64,000 nucleotides of DNA from contig NZ_JACVZE010000014.1 of NCBI RefSeq assembly GCF_015461805.1, forward strand, positions 1-64,000, read 5' to 3'. Made by a program: the position numbers and the translations under genes. Position 1 is the stretch's first letter; the number at the start of each line of letters is the position of its first letter. The notes beneath the pieces are model-generated. The model did no database searches. It was not told the origin of the DNA and worked only from the letters and a program-made list of their open reading frames with translations. Source of the stretch: Pseudomonas pisciculturae. GTDB lineage: Bacteria; Pseudomonadota; Gammaproteobacteria; Pseudomonadales; Pseudomonadaceae. Below, in pieces: positions 9,884-19,398 of this stretch.

Positions 9884-12615
9884 AGGCCCTGCCACTGCGC
9901 GCCACCCAGCGCCTGCAATTCCATAAGGGCTTTACCCTGGATGATGCGGTGCCACTGGTGCCGTACTTCGCCAAACTCGGTATCAGCCACCTCTATGCTT
10001 CGCCCCTGCTCAGCGCCCGCGCCGGCTCCATGCATGGCTATGACGTGGTCGACCCCACTCGCGTCAACCCGGAGCTGGGCGGCGAGCCCGCGTTGCGGCG
10101 CCTTGTCGCTGCCCTGCGTGAACACGACATGGGCCTGATCCTGGATATCGTCTCCAACCATATGGCTGTAGGCGGCGCCGATAACCCCTGGTGGTTGGAC
10201 CTGCTGGAGTGGGGCCGCTTGAGCCCCTACAGCGAATTCTTCGATATCCAGTGGCATTCACCCGACCCGTTGCTCAAGGGTCAATTGCTGATGCCGTTCC
10301 TCGGCAGCGACTACGGCGAAGCGTTGCAGACCGGCACCGTGGCGCTGCGTTTTGATGCTGTGCACGGCGAGTTTTATGTCGAGCACTACGAACACCGTTT
10401 TCCGATTTGCCCTAAGGACTACGCAGCGATTCTGGGCCACGACGAATTGCTCAAGCCTCTGTCAGAACGCTTCAGCGCCCTCGCCTATCAAGACGACGCC
10501 TATCACGAAGCGGCGTGGCTCAAACAAGCACTGGCCGAGCGGGCTACCGACAGCAACGTGCTACACGCCATCGAACGGCAAGTGGCGGCGTTTGACTTCG
10601 ACCGCCTACATCAGCTGCTGGAACAACAGGCTTACCGCCTAGCCAGCTGGCGCACCGCCGCGGACGACATCAACTGGCGGCGATTCTTCGACGTCAACGA
10701 ACTGGGTGGCCTGCGGGTAGAGCGCACAGCGGTGTTCGAGGCCACCCACGGCAAGATTTTCGAACTGATTAGCGAAGGCTTGGTGGACGGCCTGCGCATC
10801 GACCATATCGACGGGCTGGCCGACCCACGCGGCTATTGCCGCAAACTGCGGCGCCGGGTGGACTCACTGGCGCCGGATCGTCACTTGCCGATCTTTGTCG
10901 AGAAGATCCTCGGTGAAGGCGAAACCTTGCGCGAGGACTGGCAGGTCGACGGCACCACCGGCTATGAATTCATGAACCAGCTGTCGCTGCTGCAACATCA
11001 CCCGGACGGTTTCGAACCACTGGCCGAGTTGTGGACACGTCATAGCGAACGCCCCTCGGCTTTTATGGAAGAAGCCCGGCTGGCCCGCCAGCAGATCCTC
11101 AATGGTTCCCTCGGCGGCGACTTTGAAAGCGTGGCCCAGGCCCTGCTGCAAGTGGCCCGCGACAATGTGATGACGCGTGACTTGACCCTGGGTGCAATCC
11201 GCCGCGCCTTGCAGGAATTGATCGTGCACTTCCCGGTGTATCGCACCTATATCAGTGCGCGCGGGCGCAGCGAGGCCGACGACAAGCTCTTCGAGCACGC
11301 CATGGAGGGCGCGCGCAGCACCCTCGGCGAAGGCGATTGGCCGGTGCTCGACCATCTGGCCACTTGGCTGGGCGGCGAGCCCTGGCGTCATCGCCCGGTG
11401 GGCCGTGAGCGCAAGATCCTCAAGCATGCTTGCGTGCGCTTCCAGCAACTGACCTCGCCCGCCGCCGCGAAGGCCGTGGAAGATACGGCGTTCTATCGCT
11501 CGGCAGTGCTGCTGTCACGTAACGATGTAGGCTTCAGCACCGAGCAGTTCAGCGCGCCATTGGCCGATTTTCATGCGGTCAATCAACAGCGCTTGCAGAG
11601 CTTCCCGGACAACCTGCTGGCCACCGCCACCCACGACCACAAACGCGGCGAAGATACCCGTGCCCGACTGGCGGTACTCAGTGAGTGCGCGCCATGGTTT
11701 GTGGAACAGGTGGAGCACTGGCGCACCCTCGCTGCGCCGCTACGAAGCGAAAGCAGCCCCTCGGCCGGTGATGAGCTGATCCTGTATCAAGTGCTGCTGG
11801 GCAGTTGGCCGCTGGACCAGGCTGACGACTTTGCCGGCTACCAACAGCGGCTATGGCAGTGGCAACAAAAAGCCCTGCGTGAAGCCAAGCTGCAAAGCAG
11901 TTGGAGCGCGCCCAACGAGGCCTATGAGCAAGGCGTCAAGGCATTCCTGTCGCGCCTGTTGCTCAGCGACGAAGGCCTCGCCCTGCGCACGGCCATCGGC
12001 AGTGCCGCCCAAGCCATCGCACCCGCGGGAGCACTCAATGGCCTGGCGCAATCCTTGCTTCGCATGACCGTGCCGGGTGTGCCAGACCTGTACCAGGGCG
12101 ATGAGTTCTGGGACTTTAGCCTGGTGGACCCGGACAACCGTCGGCCGGTGGATTTCAACGCTCGGCAACAGGCGCTGGATACCCCGCCTGATATTGGCGA
12201 ACTGCTGTTCAACTGGCGAGACGGGCGTATCAAGCAAGCGTTGATCGCTCAGGTACTGGGCTTGCGCAAGGCCCATCCTGAACTGCTGCGCAGTGGTGCT
12301 TACACGCCGCTGGACGTGGTGGGCAAACACGCTGAGCGGGTGGTCGCATTCGCTCGCGAACACCAGGGCAAATACCTGCTGGTGGTGGTGCCACGCTGGC
12401 CTCATCACTTGCTTGAAAACGGTGTTCACCCTCAGATCAATGCGCAGATTTGGGGCGATACACGGGTGAAATTACCGTTCACCGTGCCAACACAAAACTG
12501 GAAGGGACTTTTTCATACGGGCGCAGTCACACCAAACAAGGAGCTGTTGGTCAGCACTGCCCTGGGGGATTTCCCGGTCAATGTCTTTATCAATCCTGAT
12601 GATCAAGAAAGCTGA
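9880..12615 (+). CDS. treY: Malto-oligosyltrehalose synthase
   Basis: GH13 transglucosidase that isomerises the reducing-end alpha-1,4 bond of a maltodextrin to the alpha-1,1 bond of trehalose, feeding TreZ. 911 residues, near the usual family length. Visible motifs: DIVSNHMAV, GLRIDHIDGL (nucleophile Asp), IFVEKILGEGE (acid Glu) and ATATHDHKRGED, the TreY-type form of the last barrel motif. The start ATG overlaps the malQ stop (ATGA at 9880-9883). Trehalose is a compatible solute, so an osmotic or desiccation role is likely by family knowledge. Confidence 0.96.
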   Translation: MKALPLRATQRLQFHKGFTLDDAVPLVPYFAKLGISHLYASPLLSARAGSMHGYDVVDPTRVNPELGGEPALRRLVAALREHDMGLILDIVSNHMAVGGADNPWWLDLLEWGRLSPYSEFFDIQWHSPDPLLKGQLLMPFLGSDYGEALQTGTVALRFDAVHGEFYVEHYEHRFPICPKDYAAILGHDELLKPLSERFSALAYQDDAYHEAAWLKQALAERATDSNVLHAIERQVAAFDFDRLHQLLEQQAYRLASWRTAADDINWRRFFDVNELGGLRVERTAVFEATHGKIFELISEGLVDGLRIDHIDGLADPRGYCRKLRRRVDSLAPDRHLPIFVEKILGEGETLREDWQVDGTTGYEFMNQLSLLQHHPDGFEPLAELWTRHSERPSAFMEEARLARQQILNGSLGGDFESVAQALLQVARDNVMTRDLTLGAIRRALQELIVHFPVYRTYISARGRSEADDKLFEHAMEGARSTLGEGDWPVLDHLATWLGGEPWRHRPVGRERKILKHACVRFQQLTSPAAAKAVEDTAFYRSAVLLSRNDVGFSTEQFSAPLADFHAVNQQRLQSFPDNLLATATHDHKRGEDTRARLAVLSECAPWFVEQVEHWRTLAAPLRSESSPSAGDELILYQVLLGSWPLDQADDFAGYQQRLWQWQQKALREAKLQSSWSAPNEAYEQGVKAFLSRLLLSDEGLALRTAIGSAAQAIAPAGALNGLAQSLLRMTVPGVPDLYQGDEFWDFSLVDPDNRRPVDFNARQQALDTPPDIGELLFNWRDGRIKQALIAQVLGLRKAHPELLRSGAYTPLDVVGKHAERVVAFAREHQGKYLLVVVPRWPHHLLENGVHPQINAQIWGDTRVKLPFTVPTQNWKGLFHTGAVTPNKELLVSTALGDFPVNVFINPDDQES

Positions 12616-12639
12616 AAATTTTCTGTGAGGAGCATTGCG

Positions 12640-12912
12640 ATGAGTACTGAAGACAAACGCGTACGCGAGTTAGCGCATCAGATCTGGGAGTCTGAGGGTA
12701 AACCCCACGGGGAAGATGCGCGGCATTGGGAGATGGCGCGCAAACTGGCAGAAGCCGAAGCGCTGACGCCAAGCAAGCCTAAAGCTGCCACCAAGCCGAA
12801 GACGACTGCACCCAAGCCTGCAGCCAAAGCCAAACCACCGGCCCCGACTGCGAGCAAGCCGACCCCGCCGGCCGCCAAGAAGCCGCCAGCGCCAAAAAAG
12901 CCAAAGCCTTAA
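12640..12912 (+). CDS. Small DUF2934 protein with Lys/Pro/Ala-rich tail
   Basis: A 90-residue protein. Residues 1-40 carry the DUF2934 pattern (RVRELAHQIWESEGKP followed by HWEMARKLAE); the rest is a low-complexity run of Lys, Pro, Ala and Thr, probably disordered and basic. ATG 12640 lies 8 bases after GAGGAG; a GTG five codons upstream overlaps that binding site and is unlikely. DUF2934 genes commonly sit inside Pseudomonas glycogen/trehalose operons, as here between treY and glgX, but their role is not known. Confidence 0.85.
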   Translation: MSTEDKRVRELAHQIWESEGKPHGEDARHWEMARKLAEAEALTPSKPKAATKPKTTAPKPAAKAKPPAPTASKPTPPAAKKPPAPKKPKP

Positions 12913-12929
12913 TCGGTCTAGCCTTTCAA

Positions 12930-12960
12930 GCCTCCTTTCGGCGCTGCCGGAAGGGGCTTA
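12930..12960 (+). terminator. Hairpin after the DUF2934 gene
   Basis: A GC-rich stem (GCCTCCTTTCGGC paired with GCCGGAAGGGGC, loop of three bases) followed by TTATTTC. It could attenuate transcription between treY and glgX. Confidence 0.6.
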
Positions 12961-13042
12961 TTTCATTACTCATATCGTCAGCTGAAATTTCGTCAGCACG
13001 GCCGCATTCGGCCTGAAAAAAGACTCTTGCAGGAGCAACACC

Positions 13043-15202
13043 ATGAGCAAACCCGAAAAAAACCCACCGACGCCGAGCAACGAGCCGTCGCGGATTCGTG
13101 AAGGTTTGCCCTTCCCCCTTGGCGCGACCTGGGATGGCCTGGGCGTCAACTTTGCACTGTTTTCCGCCAACGCCACCAAGGTGGAGTTGTGCCTGTTCGA
13201 CGATGCCGGCGAAGTGGAGCTGGAACGCATCGAACTGCCTGAATACACCGATGAGACCTTCCACGGTTATCTGCCCGACGCCCACCCAGGGCTGATCTAC
13301 GGCTACCGTGTGTACGGCGCTTACGACCCGGCCAACGGGCATCGCTTCAACCACAACAAATTGCTGATCGACCCCTATGCCAAGCAACTGGTGGGCGAGC
13401 TCAAATGGTCCGAAGCACTGTTCGGCTACACCATCGGCCACCCCGATGATGACCTCAGCTTCGACGAACGCGACAGCGCGCCCTTCGTGCCCAAATGCAA
13501 AGTGATCGACCCGGCGCACACCTGGGGTAATGACCAGCCAGTGCGAGTGCCGTGGGACCGTACGATCATTTATGAAACCCACTTGCGTGGCATCAGCATG
13601 CGTCACCCCTCGGTGGCGGAGTCGGTGCGCGGCACCTGCGCCGGCTTGATGGAAGACGATGTGCTCAAGCACATTCGCCAGTTGGGTATTTCATCGGTCG
13701 AGCTGCTCCCGGTACACGCCTTCGTCAACGACCAGCACCTGCTGGAAAAAGGCATGACGAACTATTGGGGCTATAACAGCATCGCGTTTTTCGCCCCCGA
13801 CCCACGCTATTTGGCCAGCGGCAAGATTGCCGAATTCAAAGAGATGGTTGCGCACCTGCATGAGCAGAAGCTCGAAGTGATCCTCGACGTGGTTTACAAC
13901 CACACAGCCGAGGGCAACGAGCGCGGCCCTACCCTGTCGATGCGCGGTATCGACAATGCCTCGTACTATCGGTTGATGCCGGACGACAAGCGTTTCTACA
14001 TCAACGATTCCGGCACCGGCAACACCCTCGACCTGAGTCACCCGTGCGTGCTGCAAATGGTCACCGACTCACTGCGCTATTGGGCGACCGAGATGCATGT
14101 CGACGGCTTTCGCTTCGACCTGGCAACTATCCTCGGCCGCTACCGTGAAGGGTTTGATGAGCGCCACAGCTTCCTCGTCGCCTGTCGTCAGGACCCGGTA
14201 TTGCGCCAACTTAAATTGATTGCCGAGCCGTGGGACTGCGGCCCGGGCGGTTATCAGGTGGGCAACTTTCCGCCGGGCTGGGTGGAGTGGAACGACCGTT
14301 TCCGCGACACCGTGCGGGCGTTCTGGAAAGGCGACGACGGCCAACTGGCAGACTTCGCCGCGCGCATGACCGCCTCTGGCGAGATGTTCAACCACCGTGG
14401 CCGGCGGCCTTACAGCTCGGTCAATTTCATCACCGCCCACGACGGCTTCACCCTGCACGACCTGGTGTCGTACAACGACAAACACAACGAAGCCAACGAC
14501 GAAAACAACCAGGACGGCAGCAACAACAACCTGTCGTGGAACCATGGCGTCGAAGGCCCTACCGACGACCCTGAAATCAACGCGTTGCGCCTGCGCCAGA
14601 TGCGCAATTTCTTCGCCACCCTGCTACTGGCCCAGGGCACGCCGATGCTCGTGGCGGGCGATGAGTTTGCCCGCACCCAGCACGGTAACAACAACGCCTA
14701 TTGCCAAGACAGCGAGATTGGCTGGGTCAACTGGGATTTGGACGAAGACGGCAAGGCGCTGCTCAAGTTTGTAAAACGCTTGATCAAGCTACGCTTGGCG
14801 TATCCGATCCTGCGCCGTGGTCGTTTCCTGGTGGGCGATTACAACGAAGACATCGGTGTTAAAGACGTCACCTGGCTGGCGCCCGGTGGCGAAGAAATGA
14901 CCACTGAGCAATGGCAAGACAGCCATGGCCGCTGCCTGGGCATGCTGATGGATGGCCGCGCTCAGGAAACCGGGATTCGCCGCGCAGGCGCCGATGCGAC
15001 CTTGCTGTTGGTGGTGAATGCTCACCATGACATGGTCAACTTCCGCCTGCCGCCTGTGCCACAAGGTGAGTTCTGGACCTGCATGCTCGATACCAACTCC
15101 CCCGCGATACGCGGCCAGGAGCGCTTTGATTTCGAACACGAATACGCAGTGACTGGCCGCTCGTTGCTGTTGTTTGAATTGCAGCGCGACGACGAGGTGT
15201 GA
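13043..15202 (+). CDS. glgX: Glycogen debranching enzyme (isoamylase-type)
   Basis: Hydrolyses alpha-1,6 branches of glycogen limit dextrin, supplying linear chains to MalQ and TreY. 719 residues: an N-terminal CBM48-like domain (about 20-130), then the barrel with VVYNHTAEGNERGPTLS, GFRFDLATILGR (nucleophile Asp), LIAEPWDCGPGGY (acid Glu) and FITAHDGFTLHDLVSYNDKH. The ATG follows AGGAG by 7 bases. A hairpin lies between it and the upstream DUF2934 gene, so it may be partly uncoupled from the first half of the operon. Confidence 0.96.
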   Translation: MSKPEKNPPTPSNEPSRIREGLPFPLGATWDGLGVNFALFSANATKVELCLFDDAGEVELERIELPEYTDETFHGYLPDAHPGLIYGYRVYGAYDPANGHRFNHNKLLIDPYAKQLVGELKWSEALFGYTIGHPDDDLSFDERDSAPFVPKCKVIDPAHTWGNDQPVRVPWDRTIIYETHLRGISMRHPSVAESVRGTCAGLMEDDVLKHIRQLGISSVELLPVHAFVNDQHLLEKGMTNYWGYNSIAFFAPDPRYLASGKIAEFKEMVAHLHEQKLEVILDVVYNHTAEGNERGPTLSMRGIDNASYYRLMPDDKRFYINDSGTGNTLDLSHPCVLQMVTDSLRYWATEMHVDGFRFDLATILGRYREGFDERHSFLVACRQDPVLRQLKLIAEPWDCGPGGYQVGNFPPGWVEWNDRFRDTVRAFWKGDDGQLADFAARMTASGEMFNHRGRRPYSSVNFITAHDGFTLHDLVSYNDKHNEANDENNQDGSNNNLSWNHGVEGPTDDPEINALRLRQMRNFFATLLLAQGTPMLVAGDEFARTQHGNNNAYCQDSEIGWVNWDLDEDGKALLKFVKRLIKLRLAYPILRRGRFLVGDYNEDIGVKDVTWLAPGGEEMTTEQWQDSHGRCLGMLMDGRAQETGIRRAGADATLLLVVNAHHDMVNFRLPPVPQGEFWTCMLDTNSPAIRGQERFDFEHEYAVTGRSLLLFELQRDDEV

Positions 15203-15203
15203 A

Positions 15204-16202
15204 ATGGCATTGCATGGATTCCTTCAAGGCAACCGGGAGTATGCGGACACGCAAGCCCTGGGCAACGCCCTGAAGGCACTTCAGGAAGAAGGCCTGGACC
15301 AACTGCCCCTTCCCGGCAGCGGCCAGACGCTGGAGCGGTTCAGCCGCCTGGCGCAGGTCGCGGGTCATGACTTGCGGCTGTGCAAGCTGTTTGAAGGGCA
15401 CACCGATGCCTTGGCGATCATTGCCCAACTCAACAGCCCGTTGCCGCCCGTGGCGAGTACGTGGGGCATGTGGGCAGCCGAACCCCCCAACGCCAAAGTA
15501 CGTGTGCGCCTTGACGGGCACAGGCTGAGGGTGGATGGGCGCAAGGCCTGGTGCTCCGGCGCGGCCGTGGTCAGTCACGGGTTGCTGACCGCGTGGGACG
15601 AAGAGGACCGCCAGCAACTGGTCGCGGTGCAGATGCATACGCCCGGCGTAACCGTCACCGAGGAGGGTTGGAATGCGGTTGGAATGGCCGCCACGGGCAG
15701 CGTCGAGGTCTTGTTTGAGGGGGCCACAGGGCTGGCCGTCGGCGGCCCGGGTGATTACTTGTCACGCCCCGGTTTCTGGCAAGGCGGCATCGGCATTGCC
15801 GCCTGTTGGTATGGCGGCGCGCAACGCTTGGGCGAAGTGCTGCGCCTGCAATGCGCCAAGCGCCCCGAGCCGCATGCGCTGGCTCATTTAGGCGCTGTCG
15901 ACAGTGCGTTGAACAGCGCTGCCTGCGTACTGCGCGCCAGCGCAGCACAGGTTGACCGCGAGCCCTTCGCCGATGCCCGGCAAATCGCCCAGCAAGCCCG
16001 TGCGTGCATTGAGGACACGGTGGAGCAAGTGATCCGCCACGTCGGCCGTGCCGTAGGTGCAGGGCCGTATTGCAAAGACCCCCATTTTGCGCAACTGATG
16101 GCTGACTTACCGGTTTATATGCGCCAAAGCCATGCCGAGCGCGACCTGGCCGGCCTTGGCGAGCAGGTCGCAGGCGAACCCACAGGGAGGTGGGCGTTAT
16201 GA
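15204..16202 (+). CDS. Acyl-CoA-dehydrogenase-like protein, short form
   Basis: 332 residues, shorter than typical acyl-CoA dehydrogenases (~380). The middle (about 75-200) resembles the flavoprotein beta domain, with KAWCSGAAVVSHGLL close to the family's substrate-edge pattern and the GWNAVGMAATGSVEVLFEG stretch. The C-terminal helical part is short and I cannot see the usual catalytic Glu, so it may be a flavin-binding relative with another task. ATG 15204 begins one base after the glgX stop. The ATGA overlap with the next gene makes it the first member of a four-gene cassette (dehydrogenase, PIG-L, methyltransferase, glycosyltransferase). Confidence 0.75.
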   Translation: MALHGFLQGNREYADTQALGNALKALQEEGLDQLPLPGSGQTLERFSRLAQVAGHDLRLCKLFEGHTDALAIIAQLNSPLPPVASTWGMWAAEPPNAKVRVRLDGHRLRVDGRKAWCSGAAVVSHGLLTAWDEEDRQQLVAVQMHTPGVTVTEEGWNAVGMAATGSVEVLFEGATGLAVGGPGDYLSRPGFWQGGIGIAACWYGGAQRLGEVLRLQCAKRPEPHALAHLGAVDSALNSAACVLRASAAQVDREPFADARQIAQQARACIEDTVEQVIRHVGRAVGAGPYCKDPHFAQLMADLPVYMRQSHAERDLAGLGEQVAGEPTGRWAL

Positions 16203-16957
16203 GAACCAACCCGATTGTGGGTCAAGGCACGCCTTTGCATCACTGGCAGTCTTCGAGCCGGCTGGCTGAATTGGCCCACGTCAGCGTTGCAGAATTGGTG
16301 CCTGACGGGCACCGCGCGGTGATCATCGCGCCGCACCCTGACGATGAAGTGCTCGGTTGCGGCGGCTTGCTACAAGGCCTGGCGGCGCTGGACCGGCCGA
16401 TTCAGTTGATTTCTGTCACCGATGGCAGCGCCAGTCACCCCGGCTCCCGGCGTTGGCCCGTCGAACGCTTGAGCGTGGTGCGCCCGCAGGAATCGGCTCA
16501 GGCACTGCATCGCCTCGGTTTGCCCCTGCACAGTTTGAAATGGCTACGCGCAGGGTTTGCCGACAGCAAAGTGGCGGCGCGGGAAGCAGAGCTCACCGAG
16601 TTTATCCAGCGCTACCTCAAACCCACCGATGTGGTGTTCACGACTTGGCGCGAGGACGGCCATTGCGACCACGAAGCCGTCGGCCGCGCCAGTGCCAACG
16701 CCGCCACAGCGGTGGGCGCTACCTTGTATGAGGTGCCCGTGTGGACCTGGCACTGGGCAACCGCCGAAAACAGCCAGGTGCCGTGGCACCGCGCGCGCAA
16801 GATCCCTCTGAGCTGCACCGCCATTGCGCGTAAACGCCATGCCATCCACGCGTTTGCCAGCCAACTGGAGGGTGACCCGCAGATCGGCTTGCCGCCGGTG
16901 TTGGCGCCTTATGTCGTCGAGCGTCTGCTGCTGCCGTTTGAAGTGGTGTTCGTATGA
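16199..16957 (+). CDS. PIG-L family N-deacetylase
   Basis: Zinc-dependent deacetylase of the PIG-L/LmbE fold, the family that removes N-acetyl groups from GlcNAc-like sugars. 252 residues from ATG 16199 (GGGAGG upstream). The catalytic motif is intact: APHPDDE with His46, Asp48 (general base) and Asp49 (zinc); the third ligand is probably the His in DGHCDHEAVGRA. It overlaps both neighbours by four bases (ATGA). Deacetylase plus glycosyltransferase and methyltransferase suggests synthesis of a small modified sugar or glycolipid; that is inference. Confidence 0.88.
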   Translation: MRTNPIVGQGTPLHHWQSSSRLAELAHVSVAELVPDGHRAVIIAPHPDDEVLGCGGLLQGLAALDRPIQLISVTDGSASHPGSRRWPVERLSVVRPQESAQALHRLGLPLHSLKWLRAGFADSKVAAREAELTEFIQRYLKPTDVVFTTWREDGHCDHEAVGRASANAATAVGATLYEVPVWTWHWATAENSQVPWHRARKIPLSCTAIARKRHAIHAFASQLEGDPQIGLPPVLAPYVVERLLLPFEVVFV

Positions 16958-17553
16958 GTGTGGCCACGCCGTACTTCGACCAGCTGTTTGCTGGTAATGA
17001 CGACCCTTGGGCTTTTCGCCAACGCTGGTATGAACGGCGCAAACGCGCGCTGACCCTGGCACTGCTGACCCGCCCGCGTTACGCCTCGGTCTTCGAGCCC
17101 GGCTGTGCCAATGGTGAGTTGAGCGCTGAGTTGGCACCGCGTTGTGATCAACTGCTGTGCTGTGACACGGCAAGCGCTGCGGTCTCACTGGCGAAAACCC
17201 GTTTGCTGGGATTTGCCCATGCCCAGGTGCAGCAATCGCGATTGCCGGAGCAATGGCCGGCAGGACCTTTTGATCTGATCGTATTGAGCGAGCTGTGTTA
17301 CTACCTGGACGCCGATGACCTGCACCATTTGATCGACCGCGCCCTCGCCTCCTTGAACAAAGACGGCCAGCTGCTGGCCTGCCATTGGCGCCCCGCCATC
17401 GAGGGCTGCCCGCAGACCGGCGAACAGGTGCACGCCCTGTTACAACAGCGACTGAATATGCCCTTGATGGCCAGCCATCACGAAGCTGATTTTCTTCTCG
17501 ACCTGTGGAGCCGCGACGGTACCTCGGTCGCCACCCTGGAGGGCTTGCGATGA
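16954..17553 (+). CDS. Class I SAM-dependent methyltransferase (NodS-like)
   Basis: A 199-residue Rossmann-fold methyltransferase. Motif I is VFEPGCANGELS (residues 47-58); a later FDLIVLSELCYYLD stretch fits motifs post-I/II. NodS-type enzymes N-methylate a glucosamine freed by a deacetylase, which fits a PIG-L gene immediately upstream. ATGA overlaps at both ends show translational coupling with the PIG-L and glycosyltransferase genes. Confidence 0.85.
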   Translation: MSVATPYFDQLFAGNDDPWAFRQRWYERRKRALTLALLTRPRYASVFEPGCANGELSAELAPRCDQLLCCDTASAAVSLAKTRLLGFAHAQVQQSRLPEQWPAGPFDLIVLSELCYYLDADDLHHLIDRALASLNKDGQLLACHWRPAIEGCPQTGEQVHALLQQRLNMPLMASHHEADFLLDLWSRDGTSVATLEGLR

Positions 17554-18209
17554 TCGGCATTCTGATTCCGGCACACAATGAAGAGGCGTATCTGGGCGAC
17601 TGCCTGGAAGCGGCCATGATCGCTGCCAAGCACCCCGGCCTGTCGGGCGAACCCGTGCACATCCTGGTGGTGCTCGACAGTTGCTGCGATGGCAGTGCCG
17701 CAATTGCCAATACGTTCGGCGTACAGTCTTTGGAAGTACAGGCGCGCAATGTGGGGCATGTACGGGGCGTCGGCGCCCGACACCTGCTCAATCAAGGTGC
17801 GCGCTGGATCTCTTGCACCGACGCCGACAGCCGCGTCGCCCCCGACTGGCTGGTGGCGCAGCTTGCATTAGGCACGGACGCGGTCTGCGGGACGGTAACG
17901 GTGGATGCCTGGAGTGAAGGGTTCGACGCAGCCGCGCAGATTCGCTATCACCAGGCGTATCAGGCGCAGGACGGGCATCGGCATGTCCATGGGGCCAATC
18001 TTGGCATGAGTGCCGGGGCTTATGTGCAGGCCGGCGGTTTTGAACCGTTGGCGTGCCATGAGGATGTGCAATTGGTACGCAACCTGGAGCGCTGCGGAGC
18101 TTCCATCGCCTGGAGTCACACCCCGCAGGTGATCACCAGCGCCCGCCTGGACTGTCGCGCCCAGGGCGGCTTCGGTGATTACCTCAAAGGCCTGATGCAG
18201 GCCACCTGA
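17550..18209 (+). CDS. Family 2 glycosyltransferase
   Basis: 219-residue GT-A enzyme. The N-terminus IGILIPAHNEEAYLGDCLEA is the nucleotide-sugar binding start of GT2, and the metal-binding DxD is Asp91-Ala-Asp93 in CTDADSRVAPDW. No membrane segments, so it is likely cytoplasmic. ATG 17550 overlaps the methyltransferase stop. Last gene of the coupled cassette; donor and acceptor unknown. Confidence 0.87.
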   Translation: MIGILIPAHNEEAYLGDCLEAAMIAAKHPGLSGEPVHILVVLDSCCDGSAAIANTFGVQSLEVQARNVGHVRGVGARHLLNQGARWISCTDADSRVAPDWLVAQLALGTDAVCGTVTVDAWSEGFDAAAQIRYHQAYQAQDGHRHVHGANLGMSAGAYVQAGGFEPLACHEDVQLVRNLERCGASIAWSHTPQVITSARLDCRAQGGFGDYLKGLMQAT

Positions 18210-18389
18210 AAAAATCCACATGACACGATGTGAAAGCGCCGAATCCTTGACTATGCTGATCTCGCCTTGCCGGTAATCCAGGGTTGGAATGCCGCGCAAT
18301 CACCACGGTGTAATCATTGGTGAGCAAACGAGAGTGTCGTCCCATCATCGGGATACGACCCAGCATCAACTGACAAGGATCTGTCACCC

Positions 18390-19151
18390 ATGAAACCTGC
18401 CTCCCTGGGCGAAGGCCGTCGCGGCCCTGCGCAAGTCTGGAACAGCGCGCCACAATTGGCGCACGTTCCCATCATCACGCCACGGTCACTGGTGCCACCC
18501 GGCGCACGCGTGGTGGTGATTGCCCCGCACCCTGGCGATGAAGTACTCGCCTGTGGTGGTTTGCTGCAATTGCTCAGTAGCCTCGAACACCCGTTGCAAC
18601 TGATCTCCGTCACCGACGGCAGCGCCAGCCACCCCGGCTCCAATGTGTGGCCCGCCAGCCGCTTGAGTGTAATCAGGCCCCAGGAAAGCGCCGAAGCATT
18701 ACGACGCCTAGGCATGCCGTTGCATAGCCTGAAGTGGATTCGGGGAGGTTTTTGTGACAATGCCCTGGCCGCTCGAGAGCAACTGCTGAGCCAATTTATC
18801 GCGCGTTACCTACAGCCTGGGGACGTGGTCTTCACCACTTGGCGCAACGATGGCAACGACGACCACGACGCCGTCGGCCGCGCCAGCGCCAATGCGTGCA
18901 ACCTGGTGGGCGCACGCCTCTATGAACTGCCGATCTGGGCGTGGCACTGGCCGGTTCGCGAAGGTTCGATCATTCCGTGGCAACGCGCGCGCAAGGTCCG
19001 GCTAGACAGCTGGAGCGTCGCACGCAAGTTGCACGCAACCCACGCGTATGCCAGCCAACTGGTCGGTGACCCTGAGATCGGCCTGCCACCGATGCTGGCG
19101 CAGGTACTGTTGGAGCGCATGCGCGATCCCTATGAGATCGTGTTTGCCTAA
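18390..19151 (+). CDS. PIG-L family paralogue with altered catalytic motif
   Basis: 253 residues, plainly a paralogue of the PIG-L gene at 16199: both share long identical blocks such as QLISVTDGSASHPGS and GRASANA. The catalytic motif reads APHPGDE: Gly49 replaces the Asp that acts as general base in this family, while the zinc ligands His47 and Asp50 and a downstream His (in DGNDDHDAVGRA) remain. It has its own AAGGA binding site and a 180-base upstream gap, so it is probably transcribed separately. It may be a poor catalyst, a binding protein, or have changed chemistry. Confidence 0.85.
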   Translation: MKPASLGEGRRGPAQVWNSAPQLAHVPIITPRSLVPPGARVVVIAPHPGDEVLACGGLLQLLSSLEHPLQLISVTDGSASHPGSNVWPASRLSVIRPQESAEALRRLGMPLHSLKWIRGGFCDNALAAREQLLSQFIARYLQPGDVVFTTWRNDGNDDHDAVGRASANACNLVGARLYELPIWAWHWPVREGSIIPWQRARKVRLDSWSVARKLHATHAYASQLVGDPEIGLPPMLAQVLLERMRDPYEIVFA

Positions 19152-19398
19152 GCGCACACTCGTTCATACCTGTTATTTCTGACAGTAGCGGCGTGGTCCA
19201 TCTGCGACTAAGGTGCAAAGCACCTGCACCTGTTGATGTGCAGTCGAGAAAGCCATGCCAACCCTTTGCATTGGCCGATGTTTTGCGAAATAGGTAACCC
19301 GTAGTCCCTGATCCGTATCGTGCATAACGTTGTCATGGTCTGGTCCGCGCATGCCTTTGCAAGCGCTGGACGATATCCCCCTTGCTTGAGGACGGATC

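Noticed and set aside
16544..17791. 415-codon minus-strand frame opposite the PIG-L/methyltransferase/GT2 genes
   Set aside because: It spans three coupled + strand genes, is Arg/Ser/Pro-rich and has no motif.
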